NCBI GenBank assembly: GCA_917880885.1
Contig: OU862927.1
Location: 39,149,571 to 39,213,570, forward strand
Length of the DNA stretch: 64,000 nt
Reading direction: 5' to 3'
Source of the DNA: Limnephilus marmoratus
Taxonomy: Eukaryota; Arthropoda; Insecta; Trichoptera; Limnephilidae
Part shown: positions 41,985-53,347 of the stretch, in pieces
Position numbering within the stretch: position 1 is the stretch's first letter
Layout of the letters: each line of letters starts with the position of its first letter
Translations under genes and position numbers: made by a program
The notes under the pieces: model-generated
Databases searched by the model: none
What the model saw: the letters and a program-made list of their open reading frames with translations, nothing else
What the model was told of the DNA's origin: nothing

Positions 41985-42781
41985 CTAGCAGACCCGGCCA
42001 CACGTTGCTGTGGCTAACGAAACACAACGCCATTACCCAACCTTTATAAAATCCACACCACCCGCTTGCCAGCTGCCCGCTGCCCGATGCCCGATGCCCG
42101 CTGCCTGAATTGAATATTTGAATTTCTCGGCTTTTCTCTACTATAATTAGCATGTATTATAGATAAAAACCTTCCTCTTGAATCAACTATATTATTATTT
42201 TTTTTTATTTATTTATATAATAATATAGTTAGCGATCGCCACTAATTATACAATGCTTGCAATGCACCACTGGGTATTTGAAAAGGGAAAATCAAATACC
42301 TACTTACTCTGGGACATCTATTTTCCAATTTCTTCCGTAGAACGAATTTCAAAAGTGACTATAGTACGGCCCGCCAGCCGTTTTAAATCGCACAAAAATA
42401 TGTTTTCTTTGAATTTCTCGGCTTTTCTCTAATATAATTTACATGTATTATACATATAAACATTCCTCTTCAATCACTCTATCTATTGGTGAAAACCGTA
42501 TGAAAATCCGGTGCGTAGTTTAAAAGATCTATGCGCACATACATTTTGAGCGACTTCATTTTATATTACGTAATGATTAGTAAGATATATGAAATTCACA
42601 CATTTTTATTTATACACATTTCATAACGCCAGAGCTTACCATTATATATAGCCTATATGTTATTCTGATGTATGACCGATATTATTATAAAGTTTTATTC
42701 AAATCCATTCAGTAGTTTAACAGTAGAGTAACAAACACACATACATCCATACAAACTTTCGCATTTATAATATAAGTAAGA
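41985..42781 (-). mobile_element. Helitron-like element, second in tandem
   Basis: It starts CTAGCAGACCCGGCCACACG and ends at ataatataagtaaGA before T. Internally the block gaatttctcggcttttctct occurs twice (42118 and 42411, about 290 bp apart), so part of it is duplicated. No helicase. Confidence 0.62.
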
Positions 42782-42891
42782 TTAACAAAACTTGAATATA
42801 AGTTTACACAAAACGTGAAAATTAACTTCAAATATTTGATAAATTATTCAAATTTTTTAAATAACCCTTCCTAAGACTTCTAACAATTTGT

Positions 42892-43262
42892 TAACCTCCG
42901 TAGTCGAGAGGTCAAGATTTCAATTACAAACTCAGAGGTCACGGATTCAAATTCTGGCTAATTTGTGTTAATTCAAAATTAATTCATTAAGAATAATATA
43001 AAGTGTATTTGCGGAATCTTCCAGAGCGGAAATACTTTCAGTATCGTCTTGGTGTAAGTCCACAATTCAGAATTGAAAGTTGCTTGAAATGGCTTTAGCC
43101 GTGTTTGTTGACCAGATCTAAATAGTCAGGTACTTCCCAACATTCTTCTATCACATCTCCTTCCCCTACCGACTACGTTCTTACGAAATATTCCAATTTG
43201 GGATACCATAGTCTAACTGGCTCCAGACGGGAGAAGTTGCCACTTTTGTGAAATTCACATAA
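42892..43262 (+). mobile_element. SINE S1 copy e
   Basis: Diverged but full-length: head cctccgtagtcgagaggtca and cacggattcaaattctgg, then the body down to ctccagacgggagaagttgc. Confidence 0.75.
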
Positions 43263-43519
43263 AAATAAATAATTTACTAAAAAATAATATGCACGTAGTA
43301 ACCGACCACCCTAACACCGGTCGAAAAATCCACGAATTATGTCATCATCAAAGCAATGAATAAATAAAAATAAAAATAAATATATAAAAAGTACAATTGC
43401 CGGAAGTTTCAGAGCGGTAGACATTCTCAACATAGCCCTGGTGAAAGACCACCATTCAAAATCGGAACATTGAGATGGCTTTACCTGTATTTAATAACCA
43501 TATCTTAATAGCCTGAATA

Positions 43520-44710
43520 GCTAGAGAATAAAAGAGCAAACTTCTATCTTTAAACTATGGCGTTCCTCAAGGAAGTGTACTGGGACCGATTCTGTTCATT
43601 ATCTACATCAACGATTTAACTAACCTTAATGGTAACCTGAACCTTAACCTTAATGTTTCCTTTAATGGTAAAGGAAACATAATCAGTTTTGCTGATGATA
43701 CTGTTTTATTATTTCAAGAAGAAAATTGGACTGATACATTTAATGAGGCTGAAAAGGGGCTTAGTGCACTTCAAAATTGGCTTAAAATCAACTCGCTTAC
43801 TCTTAATAAAAGCAAAACAAAATAAATAACATTTTCAATGAACTCAAGGGGCCAACCAATAAAATCACTAGAACTAAAATTACATGAATGCCATGGAAAT
43901 AATATACGATCTTACTGCCCCGTCATCGGAAAAACACAAAACATAAAATACCTCGGAGTAATAATTGACGAAAATCTTAGATGGGACCTACACATCAAAG
44001 GTATTACGGAAAAACTCACTAGCCTTATATATTTCTTTAAAAATCTAAGAAACGTGTTAAATAAAAAGGATATGAAAAAGGTCTACTACGCGTTATTTCA
44101 TTCTCGAATTGAATATGGAATCATAGGGTGGGGATCTGCTGCACATATGTACCTACACAGCCTGAATACGATTCAAAAAGTAATCATAAAGACCATATTG
44201 AAAATACCAATTAGAACGCCTTCAAAAAGAAATTTTCAATAACTTTGAAGTACCAAATGTACAACAAATATATGCCAAAAATATCTTATTGAAGCTCTTC
44301 AAAAATACTGAATCCTCTACTAGAACGTGTTTGCATAACACTAGATCGAATAAAAATGACATAAAAAAACATTCCAAGTTGTAAAACCACACTCGGACAA
44401 AGAAACTACACTTATTTTACAACTAAACTCCATAACATTCTTCCCCAAGACATAAAACTAATAAAAAAAATTAATTAGTACAAATCAAGAATAACAATAT
44501 GGCTGAAAGAGGTCAACGAAAACACCCTAATGAAGAAAAAACGGCATAGAAGGCAAATAATTATAATTGAACAATTTTAGTCCGCCTCGGCACAGGAACC
44601 CCTAGTGAGGAGGACTAAGAAAAACAATATTTATACTTAAATTCACGATTACATTTTGTATGTACAATTATTTTATATAGTCGCTGAAATAAAAAAATAA
44701 ATAAAAATAA
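43520..44710 (+). pseudogene. Non-LTR reverse transcriptase fragment, family K
   Basis: It begins at YGVPQGSVLGPILFIIYINDL, continues with SFADDTVLLFQEE (catalytic pair intact), LKINSLTLNKSKTK, an in-frame stop at about 43823, then IKYLGVIIDENLRWD and SRIEYGIIGWGSA. Further frame breaks follow. The 3' end is an AAATA-rich tail at 44686-44711. It is 5'-truncated within the RT palm. Confidence 0.85.
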
Positions 44711-44728
44711 ATCCAGGTACTTCACAAC

Positions 44729-44922
44729 GGTGACCGGACAACTCAGAATGAAACTAACTCAGAAGCACCTCAGAAAGAGTGATAAAAAAATATTTAAAAA
44801 TTGATTAAATAGGTTAAGTTAGGTTAGGGTTACCGGCTATTTTAAAATTATTTTTTCATAGCTTTTAATGACCTTTCTGAGGTGTTTCTGAGTTGGTTTC
44901 ATTCTGAGTTGGCACGGAACCC
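44729..44922. mobile_element. hAT-like MITE, family B, copy 2
   Basis: Same inverted ends as 898-1070 (ggtgaccggacaactcagaa; ttctgagttggcacggaac). The flanking 8-mers TTCACAAC and TTCCCAAC match at seven positions. The centre contains aagttaggttagggttacc. Confidence 0.85.
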
Positions 44923-45269
44923 TTCCCAACCTTACCCCATCATATCTCTTTCCCCTCCCACTACCTTCAGCCTTACAATATACCCCGATTAAGGGTACTA
45001 CTGTCCCACTGACTCTGAACAGTCAGTCGGAGGCAGTTGAGATTTTAGTGCAGATTTCGATTTTTAAAAATATGTAGATATTGCTGAAGTCCTCAGCGCA
45101 GTTTTGCCCGTGCTTTATGCAGAGTTTATTGAAATCAGCTTTAAACTTTAATTTAATTTTTGTTTTTTTTTTATATTTTTTTTTGTAAACAGTCATGTTT
45201 TTCTTATTTTCAACGTCAAGTGTGCAAAATTTCATCGAGAAGTATCGCAAGTCTGCTTTAAAGAGTGTA

Positions 45270-45655
45270 TTTTTATGTAAATATCTCACAAGAGTCGCGG
45301 CTACTCCAGTTTGGAGCCAGCGAGACTATGGCATTCCCAATTGGGGTATGTTGTGAGGCTGAAGGTTGTGGGAAGAGGAAAGAGATGGGTAGAGGAAGGT
45401 AGGGAAGTACCTGGCTATTCAGATCTGATCACCAAACGCGGCTAAATCCATTTCAAGCAACGTTCCAATTATGAACAGTGGTCTTACTCAGGGACGATAC
45501 TGAGAATATCTTACACTCTAAAATGTGCCGCAAATATACCATGTAATATTTTTAAATGAATTAATTATGAAATAACACAAATTAATCTATGATTCTAACC
45601 CGTGACCTTCGGATTGTGAGTCAAGAGCCTTACCCCTGAAACAAGGTGGCCGTCA
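45270..45655 (-). mobile_element. SINE S1 copy g
   Basis: Whole-length, diverged: ggcattcccaattggggtat, gatctgatcaccaaacgc, then the weak head gattctaacccgtgacctt. Confidence 0.78.
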
Positions 45656-46185
45656 GTACCTGTGTATCCCATTGTTACATATAAATGTAAAAACTCTGAT
45701 CCAAAAGCTTCAATATCAAGTTGTTCATGCTTGAAAAAAGCGTTAAATCCATTAAAACCGTGAAAATCCACGTCCGAACAAATACGAAACGTACCCTCTG
45801 AAAGTGTTTGTGTATAACGCAAGGGTAGTTGGTGTGATCAGGTTGCCGTGGTGACGTCACTGGTGCCTGCCAGTACCTAGTACCTACCCTGGCGATGATT
45901 TAATGTGATCATCCCCTGCTCACGCGGTCTACTGATCTAATTCCACCCTACAATTTTTGGACCTCACTTTTGGGAGGCGGAATGATAACAAATAAAAAAT
46001 ATATACGATTATATTTCACGTGTGAAATGTAGCAACGATTTATTAAAGGCTTGAAAATTTATAGAGAATAGTTTCCAACTTACTAAACAAATTCCATTGA
46101 AATGTAAGCGAAATCTTACAATATCACATGGACACTGGACAGGCGTAACTATCGATGATTTTATAACGTTATTAAATTATTTTAT
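45656..46185. other. No recognisable feature
   Basis: Apparently low-copy sequence with a TGACGTCA near 45852. Short frames at 45595-45860 overlap the SINE and lack motifs. Confidence 0.4.
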
Positions 46186-46310
46186 AATTAATTAATTGTG
46201 AAATAACATTAATTAGCCAATTAAAATTTATTTGCGCACGCTGCGCCGGGTTTGAACACGCGACCTTCGGATTGCGTCGAGAGTCTTACCCTCGACGACG
46301 GAGGCAGTAA
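46186..46310 (-). mobile_element. SINE S1 copy h, head only
   Basis: Only the tRNA-like head (gccgggtttgaacacgcgacc) and the AT link (aaataacattaattagccaa) remain. Confidence 0.7.
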
Positions 46311-46432
46311 AAATATAAATATATTATAAATGGATTAAATTCTTGCCTCCTCGAAACAGACTTAGCCTAGTGAGGTGGTTTATACCAATAAAAATGTATT
46401 TTTGTATATTATATTATCAAAAAATGTGAATG

Positions 46433-46640
46433 GTAGAAGAAGTCGGGGACGCCCGTGAAAGACATGGCACGAACAAGTGAATCAGATACTTGAGTCGGGC
46501 CATGTCAAGAGTCAGAATAATAGAAGAACATGTAAGAGACGATGTATGGATGTGAACGAGGCATATAGTATATGCCAAGACCGAGTTGTTTGGCGGTCCG
46601 TCCTCTCTGCCTACCCCTGCGGGAAACGGCGTGATGGTTA
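46433..46640 (+). pseudogene. Non-LTR reverse transcriptase C-terminus (family R3)
   Basis: It reads NGRRSRGRP, stop, KTWHEQVNQILESGHVK, NNRRTCKRRCMDV, ICQDRVVWRSVLSAYPCGK. This is the closing segment of an insect endonuclease-reverse transcriptase. At least one in-frame stop is present. Confidence 0.72.
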
Positions 46641-46880
46641 GTTAGTCATTTATTATATAATGTGTGGTTGGTCTTGCTGTATGGATGTGAGACATGGACC
46701 TTGAAAGTAAATACAATGAACAGGTTAGATCTTTTGAAATGTGGCTTCACCGGAGAATGCTCAAGGTCCCTTGGACCGACATGATCACCAACACAGAAAT
46801 TCTCAGGAAGGCTAGAGCAGATAATAAAAGTCTGGAAAATTTCAAATCTGGGTCACATACTTCGAGGGGAGAAGTAACTC
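46641..46880 (+). pseudogene. Non-LTR reverse transcriptase mid-C-terminal fragment (family R4)
   Basis: LLYGCETWTLKVNTMNR precedes FEMWLHRRMLKVPWTDMITN and EILRKARADN. This block normally precedes an RGRP-type ending, yet here it lies after one (46433-46640). The two are therefore separate insertions or a rearrangement. Confidence 0.7.
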
Positions 46881-46894
46881 CACACAGGAGGCCC

Positions 46895-47235
46895 TAAGGA
46901 AAATAATTCCACTAAGGGCCTATGTCATCTTTGGGGATGCTGTTTAAAGAGTCTTCTTAGGGGAAGGAAGGAGAGGAATTTCTGGGAAAGAAAAAGGTAT
47001 GAGGAGTGGGTAGTACTCTGGAAGTCAGTGTGTCCAGGAGTGACAGGCGAATGAATCCATTCTTTCCACTGCGGTGCTAGGCAATGTTCCGATTGGAGAG
47101 ATCAAAATATCTCCCCCAACCAGTCTCCCCCAATCCAACCTGTCACGTTATTGGTGGGCAGACTCATCCGCTGCCAAGATCCGGACAAACCTGGCACCAT
47201 GAACCGGGCACCCCTGCTGAGATTCCGGCAGTTGG
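46895..47235 (-). repeat. Family G 3' end, minus strand
   Basis: Terminal hairpin-like ggccctaaggaaaataattc and cactaagggcctatgtcatc, then ggggatgctg and the body gcggtgctaggcaatg. Same organisation as 58590-58990. Confidence 0.65.
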
Positions 47236-47354
47236 TTGATAAAAACCGCCGATTTTAGCGCGGCCTCTGAGTGTCAAATAAGCTGTCAATATGTACAACT
47301 GTTAATGAATGCAGGTGAACTAACGAAGCTCTTGGAATTAAAAGAAATGGTATA

Positions 47355-47545
47355 CACGATCTGTTTTCCTCCTTCATATAATCGGGACCTCTTTAAGACT
47401 CGCATCAACAAATCCCATCCTACATCCCATATCTTAACCCGCCTCACAATGCTGCCCAACCGGGTGGCGTCATGGTCCCTCTGTCTTTACATCTGTACAA
47501 ACAGGGACGCTCTTGTGAGGTATCATAAAAAAAATAAAAACATGG
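47355..47545 (+). pseudogene. Jockey-type ORF2 terminus and 3' end
   Basis: FPPSYNRDLFKTRINKSHP corresponds to FPPSYNMGLFKTNVHSFLS of family G. The short 3' UTR ends gaggtatcataaaaaaaata. It is a related but distinct family. Confidence 0.6.
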
Positions 47546-47904
47546 GCAAAATTAAAATTTGTCAGCTTCGTAAATATTTGTGTACATTTTAATATGGTGT
47601 AAAATAAACGAACACGAAGTGAACTCAAATATGAAAATTCTGTATACAGTGTATTAAGGGACATACATGACTTACTTTAACAAGTGACTTAAGACATTAT
47701 TTGGAGTAAAATATCAAAATGAAATTTTGATCTCCGATGACCTTTTCAATAATTTTTTTTTCAATTTATTTCTCTTCAAAATCAAACAACAACAAAAAGT
47801 CTTCCGCATGTTGTCACTGGTCACTCAGCTGAGTAACCGCCTAACCTTTTACCCCGCCCCAACTGTCCAACACCTACTTTTTTGTTTTCGAAGACACCAA
47901 AAAA

Positions 47905-48710
47905 AAAATTATTGGGGTAAAAATAATCTCGTTGAATTTAATGTTTCAAAGACCCAATCATGTCTGATTACGTATAAAAGGGATTGAAATGAAAATCTAG
48001 TCTCCTTCAACGGAATCAATCTCCTGAACAGGCCCTCCATTGATACGCTTGGTGTAACTCTAAGTGACCAGCTCAGATATGGGGGATCCATCAAAGCCAG
48101 AGTAAAGTTAGCCTCTTAAAAACTGGGCGTACTGTACAGGGCCCGCAGATACTTTAATAGTACACAACTGCTAACCGTGTACAAATCACAAGTGCGCCCC
48201 ACGGTTGAATCTGGCAGCCACCTCTGGTCTCTATGAGCTCCAAAATACCTGGAAAATACCCTCAACTCTATGCAGAAACGGGCGGTCCGTTTGATAGATT
48301 CTACTACCTTAACAAACGGATTGCAATCTTTAGAGCACATGCTATCCTTATTCTGAACAGTATTACAATGGAAGATGTTCCGAGGAATTAGCGTCATTGA
48401 TCCCTTCGGCACCGGTGCATAATCGGGAAACACGCCAAACGCTTGCCCAACATTTGTGCACGGTTGACATTTATCACATGAGAACGGGTCGCTTCTTCGA
48501 CTCGTTTTTGTATTCAACAGCTCGGCTGTGGAATGATTTGCCGGCCTCTGTGTTTCGTCCTTCCTACAACATGGGTCTTTTCAAGACCAATGTTCATTCC
48601 TTCCTCTCCTCAAAAAGACCCTCTACACATCATCCCAGATGACATAGGCCCTGAGGGAAATTATTTTCCTCAGGGCCTATGTCATCCTGTGTGGAGTTAA
48701 TGTAAAAAAA
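47905..48710 (+). pseudogene. Family G reverse transcriptase, decayed copy 2
   Basis: It starts WGKNNLVEFNVSKTQSCLIT and follows 32380-33190 closely at DNA level, with several stops, small deletions and shifts. The 3' end forms a near-perfect hairpin (48638-48686) and then poly-A. 5'-truncated after the catalytic site. Confidence 0.88.
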
Positions 48711-49064
48711 AACCAGCAAAACAAAATTTCATTTATACTTTTTTTTTTCAAAAAATGTCAGGAATCATTGGCTAAAGTAAGTCAAGTACCTATGCCCCTT
48801 AATACCCTGGTTACTCCGTGCAAGTCCATATAATTCAATTTGAACTGAATTCCGCAAATTTCATGAAAAACTTTGTCGTATTCTGTTTCAATTTTAATAA
48901 ATGTCGCCTAAATATAGGCAATTTTGATAGCATCATAATAATAATTATGATAATAGCCTTTATTCGGACAGTAAATTACATTACATAATAATAAGGGTTT
49001 CACATTTATAACATTTATCACGCATCGACTCCCTGTCTGTATATCACTAGTTGACAAAGGCCTC

Positions 49065-49570
49065 CTCCAACTGACGCCATTTCTCTCTAGCTACTCTTGT
49101 CCATGTAACACCTGCTATGGCTTTGATGTCGTCAAGCCACCGTCTACCTCGTTTTCGTTTTCTTGTCACTTGTGAACCAAATCATGACTAATTTTGACCA
49201 TTTTTCACTTCCTCTGATTGTATAGCCTGACCACTTTTAGCTTTTTTGTTGTTTTTATGACATCTTTTGTTCTTGTTATTTTCTTAATGGTTGCAATTTT
49301 TATTCTATCGGACAGTCTTTTCCCTATCATACTTCTTTCCATGGAGTTTTGACAGGTTTCGAGCTTCTTATTGTGAATTTTTGTGAGTGCCCAAGTTTGG
49401 CAACCATAAGTAATTACGGGAAGTATGCAGGTATCAAAAAGTTTCCGTTTGATAGTTATCCTGGTTTAACTGTTTTTCATTATTTCTATCAAACCCCAAT
49501 ATTGTTTCCAAGCATTTCCGATACGTCTGTCTATTACTTTTGTGGTTAAGTCTAAAGGAGAAATTATTTG
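49065..49570 (-). pseudogene. RTE-like reverse transcriptase C-terminal fragment (family R5)
   Basis: On minus: RKLFDTCILPVITYGCQTW, KKLETCQNSMERSMIGKRLS, DRIKIATIKKITRTKDVIK, then (after a break) RRWLDDIKAIAGVTWTRVAR and EKWRQLEEAFVN followed by a stop. No catalytic motifs remain. Confidence 0.82.
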
Positions 49571-50285
49571 ACCTAGGTATACAACAAATTCATCCACATA
49601 GTCAAACCGATTGTTATTTATCAAACAAAATTAAATCACCGCAGATTTTGTACATACTTCATTCAAAATTATTACGTTTTTCAGCAAAAGTATCTAGTTT
49701 TTTTCAACACATTATAGCAGTTTTAAAAACATGATGTTGTTGTAAAAAGAACGCTTATCATGACATTTTGTATTAAGTCCTTTATAAAGCTGCCCACACA
49801 TGTTATATCGAATAATGCTATCGTGGAAACGTAAATAATACCTTATCAGGCACGATGATAATGGCATGAAATTACACTGCTGCACTCAGACAAACAAGTA
49901 CCTACCTGACAACCTTACAAATAGGGATTGCAATATTTGTGTCGATTTTTAATTTAAATGTATAGGTACTTTCATAATATGAGGGTATCTGCTGGTGTTT
50001 CAAGATTATTAAATTAGTTATGTAAAATTGCAGAACAAAAATAGATAAGAAGTTAATGTATATAATATATAATTTATTTTAAAAGGAAAGACAAACATTC
50101 TCACGTAACGAAAAACCTGACAATATTTGAAAATCTCCTACTACGACCACAGTAAGCGGAAAATGTTGCTTGTGTCGTGATGGAGGACTTATCCAGCCGA
50201 GGAATCGACTATGCGACGTTCGGGCGGAACCCGAACGTCGATACCAACTCAGCCAGTGACCAGACAAATCTATATTATGGAATAT
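49571..50285. other. No recognisable feature
   Basis: AT-rich. An inverted repeat cgacgttcgggcgg / ccgaacgtcg occurs at about 50214-50241. No gene seen. Confidence 0.45.
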
Positions 50286-50290
50286 ATTTT

Positions 50291-50422
50291 TTGAAGTAAA
50301 ACTTCTTTACGCACGCTTGACTTGGGGAGTAAGCTGGTGAATGCGTGCCGAGAGCGTTATGAAAAGTGTAATCGGGCAGGGAAGTTGAGAGGGAGATATA
50401 AGTTAGTGAAGTTTTACTTCAG
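50291..50422. mobile_element. Short MITE with GAAGTAAAACTTC ends
   Basis: GAAGTAAAACTTC (50293-50305) and its reverse complement GAAGTTTTACTTC (50408-50420) bound 130 bp of non-coding sequence. The end resembles that of family E, so the two may share a transposase. Confidence 0.6.
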
Positions 50423-50447
50423 TCGTGTGATCTAAAGCACACTCGTT

Positions 50448-50698
50448 TTTTTATGTAAATACCTCACAAGAGTTCCAGCTGCTCCCGTCTGGAGCCAGTG
50501 AGACTATGGCATCCCTAATTGGGGTATGTTGTGAGGCAGATGGGGAGGGGAAGGAGATGGGGTGAGGAAGGTGGGGAAGTACCTGGCTATACAGATCTGG
50601 TCACAAAACATGACTAGAGTCATTTCAAGCAAGGTTTCAATTCTGAATGGCGGTCCTGGGTACACCAGGGCGATACTGAGATTATCTTCCACTCTTGC
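50448..50698 (-). mobile_element. SINE S1 copy i, headless
   Basis: Body only: gagccagtgagactatggca to gagattatcttccactctt. The tRNA-like head is missing. Confidence 0.75.
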
Positions 50699-50764
50699 GT
50701 TAGTTTAAATTATTTTATTTTTCTTCAAGAAATCTTTGTAATTAAGAGCATTTTGTTATAATTA

Positions 50765-50845
50765 TAAAAGGGGCCTCGAGGAAAATCATTTCTCCTAGGC
50801 AAGTCATCTTTAAGAATGCTGTGTGGAGGGTTTTTTTTTTAGAAA
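50765..50845 (-). repeat. Family G 3' end fragment
   Basis: ggaaaatcatttctcctagg, then gaatgctgtgtggagggtt: the terminal 80 bp of the family. Confidence 0.55.
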
Positions 50846-51061
50846 GAAAAGAACTATGTAATGTTGCACGAGGCAGAAAACATAAAAACCGATAAACCAT
50901 TCTTCAGCACATTTTAAGAACATAAGAAAGAGCCGTAAACAACATGTTCTCGTAAGAAAATTATCAGCCTCCCATAAACGTGTAGCTCATTGCTTTTTTT
51001 TAATCTTTTAAAGAATTTTCGAAAATTGTCCGATTAAATATGAGACTATGATATACATAAA

Positions 51062-51309
51062 AACAATATTTTCGTTATTTGTTTTTGGGGTGTTATGCCG
51101 TGTTGCGCTACCTCCTTCTTTAGCCAACTTTTCGGACAGCGTTACAGTGTCCATCATCAGGGCAGATCCGGCAGATCCGGTAGATGTGACACATAGACAT
51201 ATATGCCGGATCTGTCCTGATGATGGACACTGCAACGCTGTCCGAAACGTTGGCTGAAGAAGGAGGTCGCGTAACACGGCATAACACCCCAAAAACAATA
51301 ATGAAAATA
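51062..51309. repeat. Inverted pair of hammerhead-like sequences
   Basis: Two arms of about 110 bp (51062-51177, 51204-51309) are reverse complements with few mismatches. Each carries CTGATGA, a perfect ggaca/tgtcc stem, and CCGAAA: plus strand 51217-51247, minus strand from 51160 leftward. The arms also share ggggtgttatgcc. The first two conserved hammerhead boxes and stem II are clear; a cleavable third box is not assignable by eye. Related to Penelope-type termini. Confidence 0.75.
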
Positions 51310-52526
51310 CTTTTGGCCGTGAAAATTTTAAAACTTAACATAAAAACAATAGTTTTTATTTCAACCTTCAACAAGACCAACTTGGTCAATTGTTTTAAAT
51401 TTACTCTAATTATGTATCGCAAATATTGTTTTTCATTTAAAACAATATTTCACACATATGCGAAAACTATAATACTGATCACACAACAAATCTCTTTACC
51501 GAAGTCAACAAGTTTTTACCCAAATTAATAGATAAACGAATATGATAAAAACTTTTTCAAAATCGGAATTTCCATCCCTAAGGTCCCAGCATATTGTCAC
51601 GGAACACGCAGAGCGCAACAGGTCGTATTCAGAGCAACAGCGTGCATATTACGGAAAACGGAATTTTCATTTCAAAATGCAGTAATAATAAAAAATGGCG
51701 ACTCACTTTGCACGGAGAGAAAGCTGCCGGTCGTTTGGGCACACATATTTATTCGGCGATCCATTGTATCCCATCATAGTTATTCGATTGTTTCACTGGA
51801 AAACAGGTAATTAAAACCTTTAAAGATACGAGCGAGATGTTAACGCGCCGGTGGACAGAATTGTACTGAAGTAGATGAACGGCGCGCTTATTTTGATGGT
51901 GTTAGTTTCAAATACCAATGGTGTTGTTTGTTAGTATGTGTTTAGCTACAGTCTCCATTTTCCGCTCCCCTCTGATTTTCCTTTCCCCGCCTTCTGTGAT
52001 CCTGGTCGATATTCTCTCGGATTTTCGCAGAGTTTTCGCGTAGAAATAAACAGGCAAAATGTCAAACATTGTATTTCGTATTAATTTGGGCGGTTTATTA
52101 GGTTGTTTTGCAGAAGGGCTTGAGTGGGTTTTTTCTGGTAGTTTTGTCTGTTTTTGGGTAAGTACCGCGTGATTGGATGATTCCAGGAAAACGACTTTTA
52201 AAACTAAATTAAAGACTGCTAACATGTTTTTATTAGTTTTATTTAAAACATTCAGAAAGATTTATGATATAAGTAACAAAGAAAATTATAACGAGGAAAC
52301 GTGTCAATATTATATTGTGTATAAAGTTGGGTTTTAATATATATTTACTCTGAAACTTTGGGCTTTCAATAAGGAACCATTTTTACGTGTGACGCCGAAA
52401 GTGAAGTGTTTTATTTCTGCAGAAGTCATTTTAAAAAACCTACCTAACTAATCCGTGAAAAAGCACGGGATATTAAATTATTGTAGGATTTGTGAAGCTG
52501 AAATGCTTAATGTAAATTTTATATAA
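51310..52526. other. No recognisable gene
   Basis: Low-copy sequence. A 105-codon minus frame at 51908-52225 has a basic tail and no recognisable family. 51590-51790 is less AT-rich than its surroundings. No splice or domain evidence for a gene. Confidence 0.4.
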
Positions 52527-53235
52527 TAAGGAACTCCAGTGAAAAATATTATGGCTTTAAAAAAATATGTTCATATAGACCATTAAACGCTGATTCTGAA
52601 TATATAAGTTTAATTTAATAATATTAAACGCAGAGTTTAAAAAAAATATTAAAAAGTCCATTTTTAATCGGGTCGTAAAAACACGCCTTCAAGTTGGCAT
52701 TATTGAAATTTTAGTGGTGACGTCACTGTTCGACGTGTAGTGACGTCACCGTAAAGTCATTGTATGGGAATGTATGATATGACACAAACCATCGTATTAA
52801 TTTATTCGTTTATTTACATACTGTTTATAGAGATTTAGTTGTTGTGTTTATTGAAACATTATTTAGGCTTAAATAATGTTTGAAAAATAAAGGTATCTCT
52901 TAGTTTATCTCTATTATTGAAAATATTAAAAAACTACTGCACAACAAAAATAGTAATGCTACTTCTAGGGAGAATAATTCGAACAACGGAATTCAAAATG
53001 GCGGCAGTTGATTAGCTGATCATCCGATCCAATAGTATTTTTTCAGGAGTGATGACGTCACACGATTTACCATGCATACGGTGGTTTTCGGGGATCTTGA
53101 AAAATTAAAACTTGACAATTATTTTAACTATTAAAACTAACTCTTAAAAATAAAAATAAATATGCAGTTATTTAAGTTAGAAGGTCATTTTATTCATAAA
53201 AAAAAATTAAAAAATTGGACTGGAGTTCTCTATTA
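52527..53235 (+). mobile_element. 0.7-kb TIR element (family M), copy 1
   Basis: The ends ataaGGAACTCCAGT and ACTGGAGTTCTCtat are inverted. The whole unit is repeated in opposite orientation at 54468-55154 and partly at 60124-60316. It holds three TGACGTCA octamers (52718, 52741, 53053). No transposase frame is seen; it is non-autonomous. Confidence 0.85.
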
Positions 53236-53347
53236 GCACGTCAAAACAAGGACAATTGCTATAGAGTGGTCAAGAAAAAATATTTGTGGAAATAACTCTT
53301 TAATAACAGCATTTTTCGTGATTTTTTTTTTCATGTTTAGTTAAGTT

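Larger units (their letters stand above)
43390..45055 (+). mobile_element. SINE S1 copy f, split by two insertions
   Basis: S1 body resumes in register across two insertions: 43395-43515 (gccggaagtttcagagcgg to atagcc), 44712-44728 (ccaggtacttcac) and 44923-45050 (ttcccaacctt to gttgag). The gaps are a non-LTR fragment and a family B MITE. Confidence 0.72.

Noticed and set aside
51908..52225. 105-residue basic protein
   Set aside because: No recognisable family, no supporting context and no second copy.
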